A stretch of DNA of 64,000 nucleotides from Tanypteryx hageni (lineage: Eukaryota; Arthropoda; Insecta; Odonata; Petaluridae). The translations under genes and the position numbers were made by a program. The notes beneath the pieces are model-generated. The model saw only the letters and a program-made list of their open reading frames with translations, did not search any database and had not been told where the DNA came from. The stretch spans positions 15,935,516-15,999,515 of the forward strand of contig CM054114.1 in NCBI GenBank assembly GCA_028673005.1, in the 5' to 3' direction. The stretch's first letter is position 1, and every line of letters starts with the position of its first letter. Shown piece after piece: positions 35,036-45,897 of the stretch.

Positions 35036-35879
35036 CGGAAATATAACTTCAACAAAATTTATCCTCAGATATAAGATTATCGAGAATGAAACTTCGTAAA
35101 ATACGCTTTGCATTTTCCAGGAAAATAATTCGTGAGGAAGCAGATGGTGCTCCTTTGCCGCACGAGGGTGCTGCAGTAGGTCAGTTTTTGAGAAAGGGGT
35201 AGAACAATGACAAGTGCTCTAACAGCGGGAATGGGTGGGAAATTTTGTAAGGATGGTATTCGACTGATTTGGTAATAACCTTTTACCCATCAAGGAACTA
35301 TAAGTTTTGTGGGTAAGGTCCTTGCGGCCCATTTTCAACATTTTGCGGCTCATACTTTGAAAATTCTGCTCTAACCCCATTAAAGCTCATATCCCACATG
35401 AGATCAACATAAGTTCCGTAAAATGCAGTATGATCTTCATTTATATTCAAGTTTTATTGTACAATTTAAATATAATTCCAATGCAAATTATGACCTATTA
35501 TGCGTTACGTAATATGGTTAACAAATAATACATTGGTGTATTATTTGTAAAATATTACCATTTTCATTTCCATTAACAGAATCTCAGGAACGAATTAAAA
35601 ACTTCATTTGTTATGGATGTACGTGTTCCGAATAGCGCTGTTTCAGTTAGCGCCTGATTTTCCTGGCACCAATTAAGGGCGTCAAGTGGGTGTAGTTTGA
35701 TATAGCATTGCTGGCTGAACAGTAGGAACAAGAAATGAGAATTGTGCCGAGTTATGTTTATTAGTATTTAGTTTAACAATTTTGATTTTTCATAGAGCTT
35801 TGCAGAATCTAAAAATAAGTTAATATTTAGCAATTCATTCCTTAATTGATTTATTCTGGCATTTATTTCAGGTGCAGGA

Positions 35880-36400
35880 GAGAGCTAGGGTTGGGGAGGA
35901 GGTGGCAGAGGAGGAGGGGTTGGAGGGTGTGAAGGACGTGGAGGGTGTGGAGGGTGTGGAGGATGAGGAGGGTGTGGAGGATGTGGAGCATGTGGATGAT
36001 GTGGAGGTTGTGGATGGTGTGGAGCATGTGGATGATGTGGAGGTTGTGGAGGATGTGGAGGGTGTGGATGGTGTGGAAGATGTGGAGAATGTGGAGGGTG
36101 TGGAGGATGTGGAGGTTGTGGATGGGGTGGTTGGTGTGGAGGGTGTGGAGAATGTGAATGTGGTGGAGGGTGTGGAGGATGTGGAGCATGTGGATGATGT
36201 GGAGGTTGTGGATGGTGTGGAGGGTGTGGATGGGGTGGAGGGTGTGGATGGGGTTGTGGGTGTGGTGGAGGGTGTGGATGGTGTGCAGGGTGTGGAGAGG
36301 GTGGAGGGAAGGAGGGTGTGGAGGAGTTTTCGGGGATGGGGGTGGTGGGAGTTGGAGGTAGAGGAGGAATTTGATGGAGTGGAGAGAGGGGAGTGAGAGA
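35880..36400. repeat. GTGGAGG(A/G)T minisatellite (left arm)
   Basis: A purine-rich array built from six- and nine-base words such as GTGGAGGATGTGGATGGT. Because no word contains a stop, both strands are open for long stretches; the plus strand gives a Val-Glu-Asp-Gly-rich frame beginning right after a TTTATTTCAG acceptor-like site, the minus strand a His-Leu-Thr-rich one. I regard these frames as by-products, though an exon with an acidic repeat cannot be excluded. Confidence 0.9.
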
Positions 36401-36885
36401 AGGGATTGGGGAGTGTGAGGCAATATGGAGGGGGGGATGATGAAGATGCCCTACCAGGTCATTGGTTCGGAGAATTATGATGGAGCCTTTTGAGGTTAGT
36501 TATCACATTGCCATGAGTTTATATCCTGCAGTACAAAATGATATAATGGATTAAATAGCTAATTAAACCAGACAACTTTTACGAATCAATCAGTTTTATA
36601 CTTTCCAAACATGATTACATAAGAAAGTTATTAGTTTGATATACCTAGCTTCATTGGCTGAATGACCGGAGATACAAGTAGCATTCTCTTATCCAATAGA
36701 TCTTCAGCTACTGGGTCTGTAATTGTGTTTGTGTTGATGCATTTTTATGTTCAGAATCTAAGTAAATGAGGTTATATATTTTAAGGATAAAAGAAACATT
36801 GTTTGTGAAACAGTGGTTTAACGCAATCAGAGTTGGGAGTTTCATTGGCATAAGCAATTAATGGAGTCAAAGAAAATCACTAATT

Positions 36886-37203
36886 TTGGAAAATAGGCTC
36901 AGGAAGAAACAATCCAAACTGGTTTCTTTAGATTGCATGAGGCAACGAACACAACCACGATTTTCTTTATCGGTATCATTGATAGAATACGTGTCAATTC
37001 CCACGTTAACTACAAAGAAAATTGAACTTTTGTACATCATTCCTAGATTGAAATTAAATTTCGAAATAAGTTTTTATTTGACCGAAGCGAACGTAAATAA
37101 TAACCTCAAATGGTGCTACGAATATGATAATAATTGGATTTTTTCTAGCTCACTTTGTAATATTGAAACTGATCTAATTATCACTTCATTAGAGTACAAG
37201 TAA
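36886..37203 (+). other. Unrecognised open frame of 105 codons (left arm)
   Basis: Open in both arms with the same translation (MENRLRKKQSKLVSLDC start, DLIITSLEYK end) and no motif I know. There is no splice context or composition shift to support it, so it may be open by chance. Confidence 0.2.
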
Positions 37204-37784
37204 TAGATATGGCAAACAGATACATATTTGGAGATAACAATTCTTTCTGAATGATCTTAAAGGACCTGAAAAACTGTTGGGACCTATTACCTGAAAAATA
37301 GAAAATAATAATTGGAAAAGGTGATAAAAATATTTTGATAATCCAATTCCCAACCTCGAAATCATAAAATGTTATATGAATGATCTATTATCAACGTTTC
37401 AGATTTTCTGTGATTGAAATGGGGCACAAAAAGTGTGATAACAGAGGAAAAATATGGCTTCAACTTGTTTCCTTGTGATTACATTTCATTAGATAAGGTG
37501 CCGAGGGTGAACGAGGTGGAAAAGGCCTAGAAAATAAAGGGACTAAGGAAAACGTATCGATTTCAAGATACGAAAAATGCCCAATCTTTTTCTCTTTTCG
37601 TTATTTTTATTCTCTTATCTTGTTTAAAATAGATTCTTTCGGGAAAAGGAATTGTTACAATATAATTGGCAGATAAAATATATATGCATTAGCCACTGAA
37701 ATAAAAATAATACAATCATTCTGATTTCTATATATAAAAGTCTGATTCCATATAATAGATATCATCTATTTTTGGTGAATTACC

Positions 37785-37823
37785 ACTGATGAAGGCTGCT
37801 TTGTAGCCAAAATGCGCATCTGA
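37785..37823 (+). other. CTGATGA ... CAAAA hammerhead-like motif (left arm)
   Basis: CTGATGA is followed by a four-pair stem (GGCT/AGCC) and then AAAATGCGCATC. This is the order of a type I hammerhead core with its short self-complementary stem III, but the required G before AAA is missing, so it would be inactive. Such motifs mark the terminal repeats of Penelope-like elements. The identity is tentative. Confidence 0.3.
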
Positions 37824-38274
37824 TTTTTCAAACCTAGTTGTGGCTATTGAAGATACCTCAGACAAGCATTTTTAAAGGCTTGTTCTTGAATGCTCGGATC
37901 TGACCCGTAAATTTCAATAGACCTTGGGCACAATACTAGGATTTAGCAAGGCCAGTAGTAAACTTACCTGCAAACACCAATTACTTTCCACCATTAACTA
38001 AGCTTGTACTCTTACGAGCTTTCTATAATGGTTTTTATTAGATTTAGTTATTATGTTGTTTGTACCTATGATGACGAGTAAAAGCATGCATACATAAACT
38101 AATGGAGTTTGGACTCGTAATGAAAAACAAGATGGAAAATTATACTCCATAAATGGAATACACAGAGATTTCAAAAGCGTTCTTTATGAAAATAGGTATG
38201 AAACGGTATCAAAAGATTGGGCACTCTCGAATTTTTATCTCCGAAACTATAACTCCTTAATATGTAATCCTGAG

Positions 38275-38615
38275 GACTTTCATGTGGTAAATGCTGTTCT
38301 AACACGTCTAAAGGAGGCAACATCCAAGGCAAATGCAGCAAGGGTGCGTGAGCTGGCTGCACAAGAATCACTGCATTGCGTGCAGTGGACAGCCAGGGAG
38401 GCAAGGGAAGAGGCTGCCACTGCAGCTGCCCGGGAGGCAGAAGCTGGAGCGAGGAAGGTAGAAGCAGAGCAGAGAGCCATGATGGCTGAGGCTGAAGTGA
38501 CCACAATGCCAGCTGACTTACATCCGGCACTTGCGAGGCTGGGAGACCTTCAGGCTGCCATGAGGGGAGAGTTGGGGAGCGGGAGCAGTGGAGGGGAGGA
38601 GGATGAGTCGAAGAG
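38275..38615 (+). CDS. Candidate exon 1 of a two-exon gene end, Ala/Glu-rich coiled coil (left arm)
   Basis: A GC-rich open stretch ending at the donor GTGAGT (38616). The peptide is a long, charged, alanine-rich helix (AREEAATAAAREAEAGARKV), then HPALARLGDLQAAMRGELG and an acidic Ser/Gly tail (SGGEEDESK). The frame enters in phase from a possible acceptor after CCTGAG at 38274; no good ATG is present (the first codons read GTG GTA AAT), so an upstream exon is likely. Codon use and GC content differ sharply from the surroundings. It joins 39291-39423 in frame. I do not recognise the protein; a scaffold or cytoskeletal tail is only a guess. Confidence 0.55.
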
Positions 38616-39290
38616 GTGAGTGATGCAATTTGTTGTCAGTTTATTTGTTTGATGTTTTGTGCTTGGATTAAATTACAAGAAACCTTTTTATCTTGTTCAT
38701 ATTAACATGTAGCATCATGCTATGTGATATTATATTGTGTGCAAGAGCTGGCAGTACGTTGAGAGATATTTAAGGGTCCAATAAGTATTTAAGTTAATAT
38801 AAATTTGGCTACCTAAGAAGTTTCGAATAATATTTCCATTATTTAGCATATAGAGATTATTCTCTATGGAATATTTTATGATGACGATCAGCATGTGTAA
38901 AATAAGGAACTATGTTTATTTTACTTTGGAAAGAATTTTAATTTCAGTTTATTGCTTCAATGCATTTGTTTTAATGTAATTTGGAAGATATTTCAGTGAC
39001 ACATAGTTAATTACACCTTATATTGCTCTTGAAAACTAACTTCATCAAAGAAATTTAAATCTCTTGATTGTAGCATGATTGGTATGTGATTTTTGTCTAT
39101 TATTTAAAAAAATTTCTTGAGGTATTTTTGTACTGAGATTGTAATGAACTGTTGGTTCTATTTGCTAACTGTAATAAATGTAATTTTAGAAATGGTGTGC
39201 TAAACTTCTATGAAGAAATATAAAAAAATGCTTCCATAGTTTAATGGTTTGTGAAAATATTTAGTCGAGGTATATTCTCTATCTTTCTAG
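38616..39290 (+). other. Intron of the left-arm candidate gene
   Basis: 675 bases, GT at 38616 and AG at 39290, AT-rich, with stops in all frames. Its mirror in the right arm is 54211-54885. Confidence 0.5.
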
Positions 39291-39423
39291 TGATAGTGAC
39301 ACATCAGAAGACATGGTGGATACATTATTGGCCAACCACAGGAGGAGCAGCATGGGTGGTGTCAAGTCCAAAGGAACATCATCTCACATTTCCCTCGAAT
39401 CTGATTACAGCAGTTATGGGTGA
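39291..39423 (+). CDS. Candidate terminal exon 2 of the same gene (left arm)
   Basis: Preceded by TATCTTTCTAG. Splicing the AG left over from exon 1 to the T here restores a Ser codon and an open frame of 44 residues ending at TGA (39421-39423): SDSDTSEDMVDTLLANHRRS at the start, SSHISLESDYSSYG at the end. The serine/acidic character continues that of exon 1, which supports the join. The C terminus (SYG-stop) and many Ser suggest phosphorylation, but nothing more can be said. Confidence 0.55.
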
Positions 39424-39639
39424 GGATCGGATTGGCTTTTCTAAATTTTTTCCCTTTATTCAACATAGCAAAATCCGATTATTGAAAATTGAAGGAAACC
39501 TCACTGTCTAAATTGCTATGCCTTTTTCATTGTAATCATCTTTCTTGTTTCCATGCTATTGTAATACTATGGAGTATTCTCCTTATGCCTCGAAATTTTA
39601 TTTATGTCCTCTTTGGAAAATAATTGTAAAGAAAAATTT

Positions 39640-40035
39640 AACTACTTCCCAGATATCTGTTCAGATATGTACATGACATATTTGCAATATTTGACCTAAA
39701 TAAACAGAAACTAGATGTCTTTGTGGACCAACTCAACGACATATATCCAACCATTAAGCTCACAAACGAAATTCAACAAAACAATACCTTGCCTTTCCTC
39801 GACTTATTAATTATAAACAATATGCATCAAATAGAGTTTGATATCTTTAAAAAACCCACACACACCAATAATTTTATTCCCAATAACTCCTTTCACCCCA
39901 CTAGCCAAAAAACAGCGGTTTTTCACCAATTTGTACATAGACTCTACAATGTACCTCTCAACAAACATAGATATGAAAATGAACTAAAACATATAAAAGA
40001 AATTGCCACAAAACTGGGTGAAATGCATTCGGTTT
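39640..40035 (+). pseudogene. Penelope-like reverse transcriptase, C-terminal fragment (left arm)
   Basis: The strand reads RYVHDIFAIFDLNKQKLDVF (motif with the catalytic Asp pair, written DD in the family; here HD), then LPFLDLLI, a conserved block of the thumb, and KPTHTNNFIP. It is open up to about 40020. The right-arm copy has RYVDEIFAIF, so the catalytic pair is damaged differently in the two arms (HD here, DE there). Sequence before and after it is missing. Confidence 0.75.
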
Positions 40036-40261
40036 TCTTAATCCCCCTTTTTTGGCTAAAGGAGTTTTACTCTAATTCTTATTGTTAAAGAACTTAATGA
40101 GTTTTCGAATTCATATTAGGAGTACTTTAGCGGATGTTTCGTCATGTAGGTCGCAAAAATGTCCCTTACATTTTTTGCTTCGTTGCTTGGCCTTCCCGCT
40201 GTTGGCCAATTAGTTGCTCCTCTATCATTTTCAATGGACACATCAGTCAGCTGTAGCAGTA

Positions 40262-40935
40262 TTGTGTAAAACACAGATGCACTTCACAATATTATCAGCG
40301 ACGACTACGTCGGTTTTGATGGCCTTTGACAGTATACGCCACTTAGAATATTATATTCCAAAGGTACATCGATTGTTTCTCTAGCCCTAGACAAACGTTT
40401 GTTAAAACACTCCTCTGTCATGGTCAAGTTCTTACCTCCGAAAGGTTTCATCAGGTAAGGCAAAAGAGGATAGGCTTCGTCCCCCAGAAATGCGTACGGA
40501 GATGTCACATTGGTTCCCGGAAGAATCAGCTTCTTTTCATTTAATAACTTGAACAAATCTGATGATTGAAACGTACCGCCGTCACTTTGTTTACCGTATT
40601 ACCCTACGTCCACCGTAATAAATTTATAATTAGCATCTGCTTGAAGGACAATGGAGAAATATTTCTTATAATTAAAAAACATTGACCCCGAATTTTTCGG
40701 ACAAAGAACACGCACATGTTGTCTACTGCATGTGGGAAATTCCAAATCCTTTCGAAATCCGCTGCCGTTGGTTTAAAAGTGTCCTTGTTTGGTACTGGCA
40801 TGTGTATGGGTTGTAATTCTTCCCATAATGCAACAATGGTTTCGACAATAATTTTTCCCACAGTAGATGCTCCCATTCGGAAACTGAATGCTAGAGCCCT
40901 GAATGATAATCCCGTTGCTAGATATCTGAAACAAA
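40262..40935 (-). pseudogene. PIF/Harbinger transposase, disrupted (left arm)
   Basis: Mirror of 52560-53274. In addition to the defect shared with that copy, this one has a TAA where the right arm has a Trp codon (after VDVG, about 40601). It also has two in-frame losses (18 and 6 bases) and a one-base loss that turns the catalytic-Glu segment ETIECTFG into ETIDVPL. It is dead by several independent hits. Confidence 0.8.
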
Positions 40936-41045
40936 TGTAAACAGCACATTGTGTTGTAAGAACGTGTGTATAAGACCACCAAATACCATTAAATGATACT
41001 TAGTAAATTTGATATTATCCTCATAAATATTAATTAGAATAATTC

Positions 41046-41471
41046 TTGCTTTATTTTTCAGAAATTCAATTGAGAAAAAAATGGAAATATTTGAGAGATC
41101 AGTTCTCTGTTGAACTGGGAAAAATTCAGCCACCGCGTTCTGGAGATGCGGGAGTCTCTTCCTTCGATCCAAAGTGGCCACATTTTAAAACCATGCAATT
41201 TTTAAGGGATGTTGTGAAACCCAGAGCAGCGTCCGGCAATTTGGCAACAGCGGTGGTGGAGGAACCAACCCCAGAATTTACTGAGGAGAACATCCCTTCA
41301 GAAATACATTTCGAGGAAACGGAGCAAGATACACTTCCTCCAAGTTCACCAACACCAGTGTCTGTTCCAAAATCTCGAAAAAGACGTTGTGTGAACGAAA
41401 AGTACAATGAAGCAATTTTAGAGATTGAAAGGCGAAAACTCAGTTATTTACAATCAAAAGCTGCGCATTAA
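41046..41471 (+). CDS. MADF/Myb-like DNA-binding protein of the Harbinger element (left arm)
   Basis: Harbinger elements carry a second gene whose Myb/SANT-like protein brings the transposase to the DNA. This frame has the end of a MADF domain (IQLRKKWKYLRDQF, then FDPKWPHFKTMQFL), a Pro/Ser/Glu-rich linker, and a basic stretch (PKSRKRRCVNEKYN) before a helical tail (ILEIERRKLSYLQSK). The N-terminal part of the MADF domain is probably on an upstream exon beyond the AG at 41061-41062 (TTTATTTTTCAG), so translation from the first ATG may be wrong. It is divergent from the transposase gene, the usual Harbinger layout. Both arm copies are open, differing by two residues. Confidence 0.75.
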   Translation: MLYFSEIQLRKKWKYLRDQFSVELGKIQPPRSGDAGVSSFDPKWPHFKTMQFLRDVVKPRAASGNLATAVVEEPTPEFTEENIPSEIHFEETEQDTLPPSSPTPVSVPKSRKRRCVNEKYNEAILEIERRKLSYLQSKAAH

Positions 41472-41710
41472 CAAGACAAGCGAAAATCTCATTTTGTCAG
41501 TTCACGGTATGGTGCATTGGATGTCTATTATCGCATAAATCTTGCCGTAAGAATTTTTGTTTTTACTCTCAAGTTCGTATTATTTTTTCGATGCAGAGCT
41601 CTTAACGTTATGGAAACCTGAACACTTAATTGGACAAAGATGTTCTCGACAATAATGTTAATGGCATCATAAGCTAAGGTTTTCTAATATTAAGGAAACA
41701 CTATTATTTA

Positions 41711-41879
41711 GAGATGAAAAGAAAAAAACTTTGCCGCTTCCACAAATTTATTGAACACGGCCGATGATGCTACGATCGTAGTGAAACCGGTCGTGTTCAA
41801 TAAATTTGTGGAAGTGACCAATTTTTTTCTTTTCATCTCGAGTAAATTCCACAAAGTAGAGCCCTACCTCATTAATGAT
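41711..41879. mobile_element. Short hairpin insertion with a hammerhead-like core (left arm)
   Basis: Flanked by direct repeats ACTATTATTTAG (41700 and 41880), which look like a 12-base target duplication. Bases 41712-41838 fold into a long stem (AGATGAAAAGAAAAAAA ... and CTTCCACAAATTTATTGAAC with their complements). The apex (41761-41792) reads CCGATGATG, a stem CTAC/GTAG around GATC, TGAAA, CCGG, TC. This is close to the order of a type I hammerhead ribozyme with a minimal stem III. The U of CUGAUGA is C and one extra base is present. Hammerheads of this form occur in terminal repeats of Penelope-like elements. Confidence 0.6.
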
Positions 41880-41890
41880 ACTATTATTTA

Positions 41891-42800
41891 GGTTCGTTAA
41901 TACCTGTGTCGATGTATCACGTGTAGTTTACTTGAACAAGTTGAGAATGGAATTCTTTTACCTAATAGTCGAATTGCACTGATTTCTAAATCGTGCAAAT
42001 TTATTCCCTTTACCTAGAGCTGAAATTTTAGCCTTAGAGCATTTCGTAAATTATAGCATTAATTTTCTATGGACAAATTCGTTATAAGTAATGATATATT
42101 TTGTTGATAGCCAGATTTTCAAAATCTCGAGGACTTATTTTTTAAATAAGAAAAAAGATACTTTTATAAATAAATTCCTTTATTATTTAGTTATATTTAT
42201 GGCTTAGATTTGGAATAACGGTTACACCGTTGCCGTTGCGATTTTCCATCTTTTGTTTTACCAGCAAGCAGACGCGACGCACCCAATCTTCAATACGTAG
42301 CAACATCGTACTCGGCTCCACCGGGTTGGGTAGGTTAGTTAAGGTGTTTTGGTTAAAAAAGATTTCAAGGAACAATTTATTTAACCATGTAATACACAAA
42401 GAAAATTGACATATTTCATTATTAACCGCGCGAAAAACGGCAAAAGAAGATCAAAAATAGCAACAATACGGCTGGACCCGGGATTGCAAAGCTGTTCCAT
42501 ATTTATAATTACTAGGAACTTGTTTTAACAAATCATTATTTTTCTATAGATTTATAAAAATCACAGCATTTATATCGAAATTTATTTTAATCACACCCTC
42601 GGCAGTAAAACATTCCAATTTTTTTTCTCTGGTCCATATATCATTGATGGTTGAAAAAATCATTCACTGCTGCATTTGTTCCTGGTAGTGCAAAAGAAAA
42701 TTAGGTCGTCGACAACAGATTTGGATATGGTATAAGCTCCTAATCAAAATAGCAAAGACTTTATTACTTAATATTTCTACTATGAATTCTGATGTTCATG
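41891..42800. other. No gene recognised (left arm)
   Basis: An open frame of 70 codons at 42187-42399 (minus strand), open also in the mirror copy 51093-51305 with two substitutions, resembles nothing I know. The Harbinger element probably ends within or shortly before this stretch; I could not find its terminal repeats. Confidence 0.4.
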
Positions 42801-43726
42801 GGGTCGAGTGAATAAAAATTAAGCTAATGATAAATCATTTGCTTCATATTGAGTGAATAAAAGTTTGCTTTTGCTTATAAGCGTTTGCTACTCATTTTTA
42901 AGCAAATGCTTAAATTTTACGGAAGAAAGCTCTTTGCAACTTGTTTTTGTTTGCATTTAAAGTTTTACGTAGTTGAATTTCAAACTAAAAACGTAAATAT
43001 ATTGGGTAATATTTTTTAAAAAGTTAATTAATAATTTTTTAAAACTATTTCTTTTATAACTGAACTTGATAATATCACAAATCATGGGTGTATTTTTATT
43101 CAATTAGTTATAGTAATTTTATCCTGTCATTTGCCTTTATAGTGATTTTGGATGCCACAAATTTTTCTGTCTTACATACAGTTGTACATTGTACGTGGTG
43201 ATCTTCCCCGACTCCTATTTGAAATCCGGGATCACTTAAGTACCTTAAAAATATTTATATCTTCTGTTTGGAAGATGGTACCCCGTCACCTCTATCTTGA
43301 TATTCTCCGAGTAACAGATTTGAAATATTGGTACTTAACATTTTTTCAGAGAAATAATATAAATTTTTATAACCGTTGGTTGTTGAAACTTTTCTCGTAT
43401 TTTTTAACCTTTCGTGTCACCATAAATTACCGTATTTGTATTTAGGATTAATTATCATGAAAATAGAGTACTTAGAAATATTGTAGCAAGCCCATTACTT
43501 CACTTAAAAAAGTTTAAGCATATGCTTAAAGCATTAAGCAAAAGCTCGGTTTTATTCACACAATTTTAAGCAAATGCTTAAGAAAATTCCTAAAAATAAG
43601 CTAATGCTTATTCTTTCTAGCAAAAGCAAATGCTATTCTTCTTATTCACTCCAAATTAAGCATTTGCTTAAAAAGTGAGAGAAATCTTAAGCATAAGCAT
43701 TTGCTTATTTTTTATTCACTCGACTC
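42801..43726. mobile_element. 926-base TIR element with AAGCAAATGCTTA palindromes (left arm)
   Basis: Ends are GGGTCGAGTGAATAAAAA and, complemented, GAGTCGAGTGAATAAAAAAT, bounded by ATG on both sides (a possible 3-base target duplication). Inside both ends lie arrays of palindromic words of the type TTAAGCAAATGCTTAA and variants (AAGCATATGCTTAA, AAGCTAATGCTTA): at least five in the left 120 bases and more than eight in the right 230. Short GAATAAAA words separate them. They are likely transposase binding sites. A 97-codon frame inside (43152-43445) is unrecognised; a non-autonomous element is most likely. Confidence 0.8.
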
Positions 43727-44244
43727 ATGATAACATCTTACCAGTTTACTTATTTTTTTTAAACATTGTCATACAAAATCTTTAAATTCTTGTATTGTTG
43801 TTGCTCCTTCCAAGTATGGCTTCTGTGATAATCTGACCATGCTGACGGCAGTGTGTTTTTGTTTTGTTGGTTGAATAATCAATCGTAGTCAAAATTACAA
43901 AAATGTGTGAGGACATCTGTTCACATTAACTATAATTATTAACAAACAAGTGTTACAGATAGCAAAGTGACTCCAGTTATCGTAGCAAAAACTTAAAAGA
44001 GTTACAACGATAATGCTAGTTGCAACATTTTACAAGTATTACAAAAATTTCTAGATCTATGTACTCCTTTTTGGACAGAGAACTATTGTTAAACTTAGCA
44101 ACTCAGAAACATTGTTTTTTATATTTACAAAGAATTTAGTTAACTTTTTCAAATGAAACTGTTGTATAGAAATTTAATTCATACTCATATCATTGTGTCT
44201 TGACAATTTCCTGTGACTCACGATTTCTTATCTGATTTTTTCAG

Positions 44245-44323
44245 AAGAGTTGCTCCAAGAGATTCTTACGAAACATTACAAACATCTAGTCGACCACAGA
44301 GCTGATACCAAGGAAGAATATCG
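44245..44323 (+). other. Exon-like stretch (left arm)
   Basis: 79 bases between TTTTTTCAG and GTGAGAG, open in one frame (ELLQEILTKHYKHLVDHRAD), helical and charged. The right-arm copy has one extra base in the middle, which would break the frame. At most one copy can be functional, or neither is an exon. Confidence 0.3.
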
Positions 44324-45493
44324 GTGAGAGTAATCGATTTTTGTTACAAAATAGAATAAATGAGCTTCCCACTTTGTGTTGTGTTTATCAGTTTGATTGT
44401 TGTATGTGATATTCTCATTCAAAACTTGCAATTTGTCAAATGGCATTCCAATGTCTCCAATCTATTTATTTATTCATGTAAAAGTAGTTTTTTGGAATTT
44501 AAAGCATTTGAGAACATTTTTCCAATATAGATTTTTGCTTGTACTGGTAGATGTTTAGAAGTAGGATTTCTACCTAACAAAAATTACAGAAAATTTTTAA
44601 ATTTTAATCACATGATACAATAAGTAGCATATAAATTTGTCATATATTTGGCAATTAGCCAAAGTATTTACATATTTAACCAGCAATATTTTCAATACGT
44701 AAAAATGCAATATACACTAATCCCCCGATATCCGCGAGGGATGCGTTTCAATTTGTAAATCCTCCAAATAGCTATTTAAAAAAGTATTTTGTAAATGCTA
44801 AACATTTTTTATATTAAAATTCAGGGAGATTCATAATTCTTGATAAAGATTTAAATAAGAATAATTTGTTTTGCTGATTATACCTAAAATTAATAATGTC
44901 CATGAAAGGGTTTAATCATCGGAGGGGCAATGTACTGTGTGAATGGAGAGCTTGTAATGCCAGCAGTTTTGATTCAGGAAATGTAATTACTACTTATTCA
45001 GTCAATTAATTTCAAATCGTTAAATTTTGTGCATTTACTGTTTTTACCTGGATATAAGAATTTGTTTTATTTTAAGAACAAGTACTAGTAATGTATTTCT
45101 AAGAAACCATTATATTTTTTCTTGAAGTCACTCGTTTGTTTTGAAAACATCCATTTTTAATATTTAATCATCACTTAGTCTGAAATTTGCTTAAGTACAA
45201 CTAAATATTTGTGATGCTGTATATTTAACCCCCTTTTTCAACTTGATTGCTCAGGTTATTGTTGAAAAAGTTTTGAAATCCAACCAAGGAGATTATTCTG
45301 CATGATACAAAATATTTCAGCTTAATACTTACAATTTTAAAAAAGTTGTCATCTTTTTGATTTATGCAAATTGCAAGAATTTATAAAAACTTAAGAGGGA
45401 AAAAGTTATTTAGGTAAATACAGTGAATGCAATGTATTATTTAACTAATGATACATTTAAAAAGTTTTTGGCTAAACAAACTAGATGTTCATT
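44324..45493. other. No gene recognised (left arm); mirror 47997-49166
   Basis: AT-rich sequence with stops in all frames; no repeat end or splice-bounded frame that I can defend. Confidence 0.4.
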
Positions 45494-45519
45494 TTATATA
45501 TTCTGCATTAATGTTTTCA

Positions 45520-45740
45520 GTGCAACTACTGAGGAAGCAGTCCGGTGAAATGAAGAAAGTATGTGCTTATAGTGGTTGGTGAAGAATTGGAGCTTCCAGT
45601 ATCCAGGATTATGGGAGTGATAGAAGCAGAGAAGTTTTATAATGGAAGTGACAGAGCAGAGAGCGGACGGGAGGATTTTGCAGCCGTGCCTATATAAAAA
45701 ATCCCCCAAGTCCAACATACCTAAAATAGTGGCCGGGACA
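45520..45740 (+). repeat. CTGAGGA ... GTGAAATG block beside the P2 spacer (left arm)
   Basis: Contains CTACTGAGGAAGCAGTCCGG followed by TGAAATG, a word order often seen at terminal repeats of retroelements, and a GC-richer stretch up to TCCAACATACC. Just inside it the two arms differ: the left has AGTGGCCGGGACAAGC... (45729 on) where the right has an (ATA)n run. Confidence 0.4.
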
Positions 45741-45897
45741 AGCTTCTGGAGTTGGTGTTGAGAAAGTGAAAAAACTAAGTTCATTGTATTCTTTTATTTG
45801 CATTATGAAAATTGAACATTGTGATGATACAAATTGTACTTAATAAAAAATAACAATAAACGACAAGATTCATTATTACAAAAACAAGTAATATTTC

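Larger units (their letters stand above)
32109..35391. mobile_element. Possible hAT-type element bounded by CAGGGGTT ends
   Basis: The left end reads CAGGGGTTTTGAAAC then TCTGCGGCCC and GTTGCGGCCCACAAA. The right end, complemented, reads GGGGTTAGAGCAGAATTTTC then GAGCCGCAAAATG and GGGCCGCAAGG. CAGGGGT ends with GGGCCGC words nearby are usual for hAT non-autonomous elements. The interior is a mixture (TA satellite, Penelope pseudogene, unassigned frames), so it is either a much-invaded element or two separate ends. No 8-base target duplication was found. Confidence 0.45.
36431..38160. other. No gene recognised (left arm); mirror 55340-57070
   Basis: Between the minisatellite and the two-exon gene. 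Apart from the 105-codon frame and the hammerhead-like motif, I see only AT-rich sequence. At 38150-38270 it holds the dispersed repeat shared with P1 (3265-3400). Confidence 0.45.

Noticed and set aside
35863..36423. Long open frames on both strands (His/Leu/Thr-rich and Val/Glu/Asp-rich)
   Set aside because: They follow from a minisatellite whose units contain no stop codon; both strands and several frames are open at once. Not called as genes.
37785..37823. Functional hammerhead ribozyme at this site
   Set aside because: The essential G before AAA is absent and stem II has an unpaired base; kept only as a hammerhead-like remnant.
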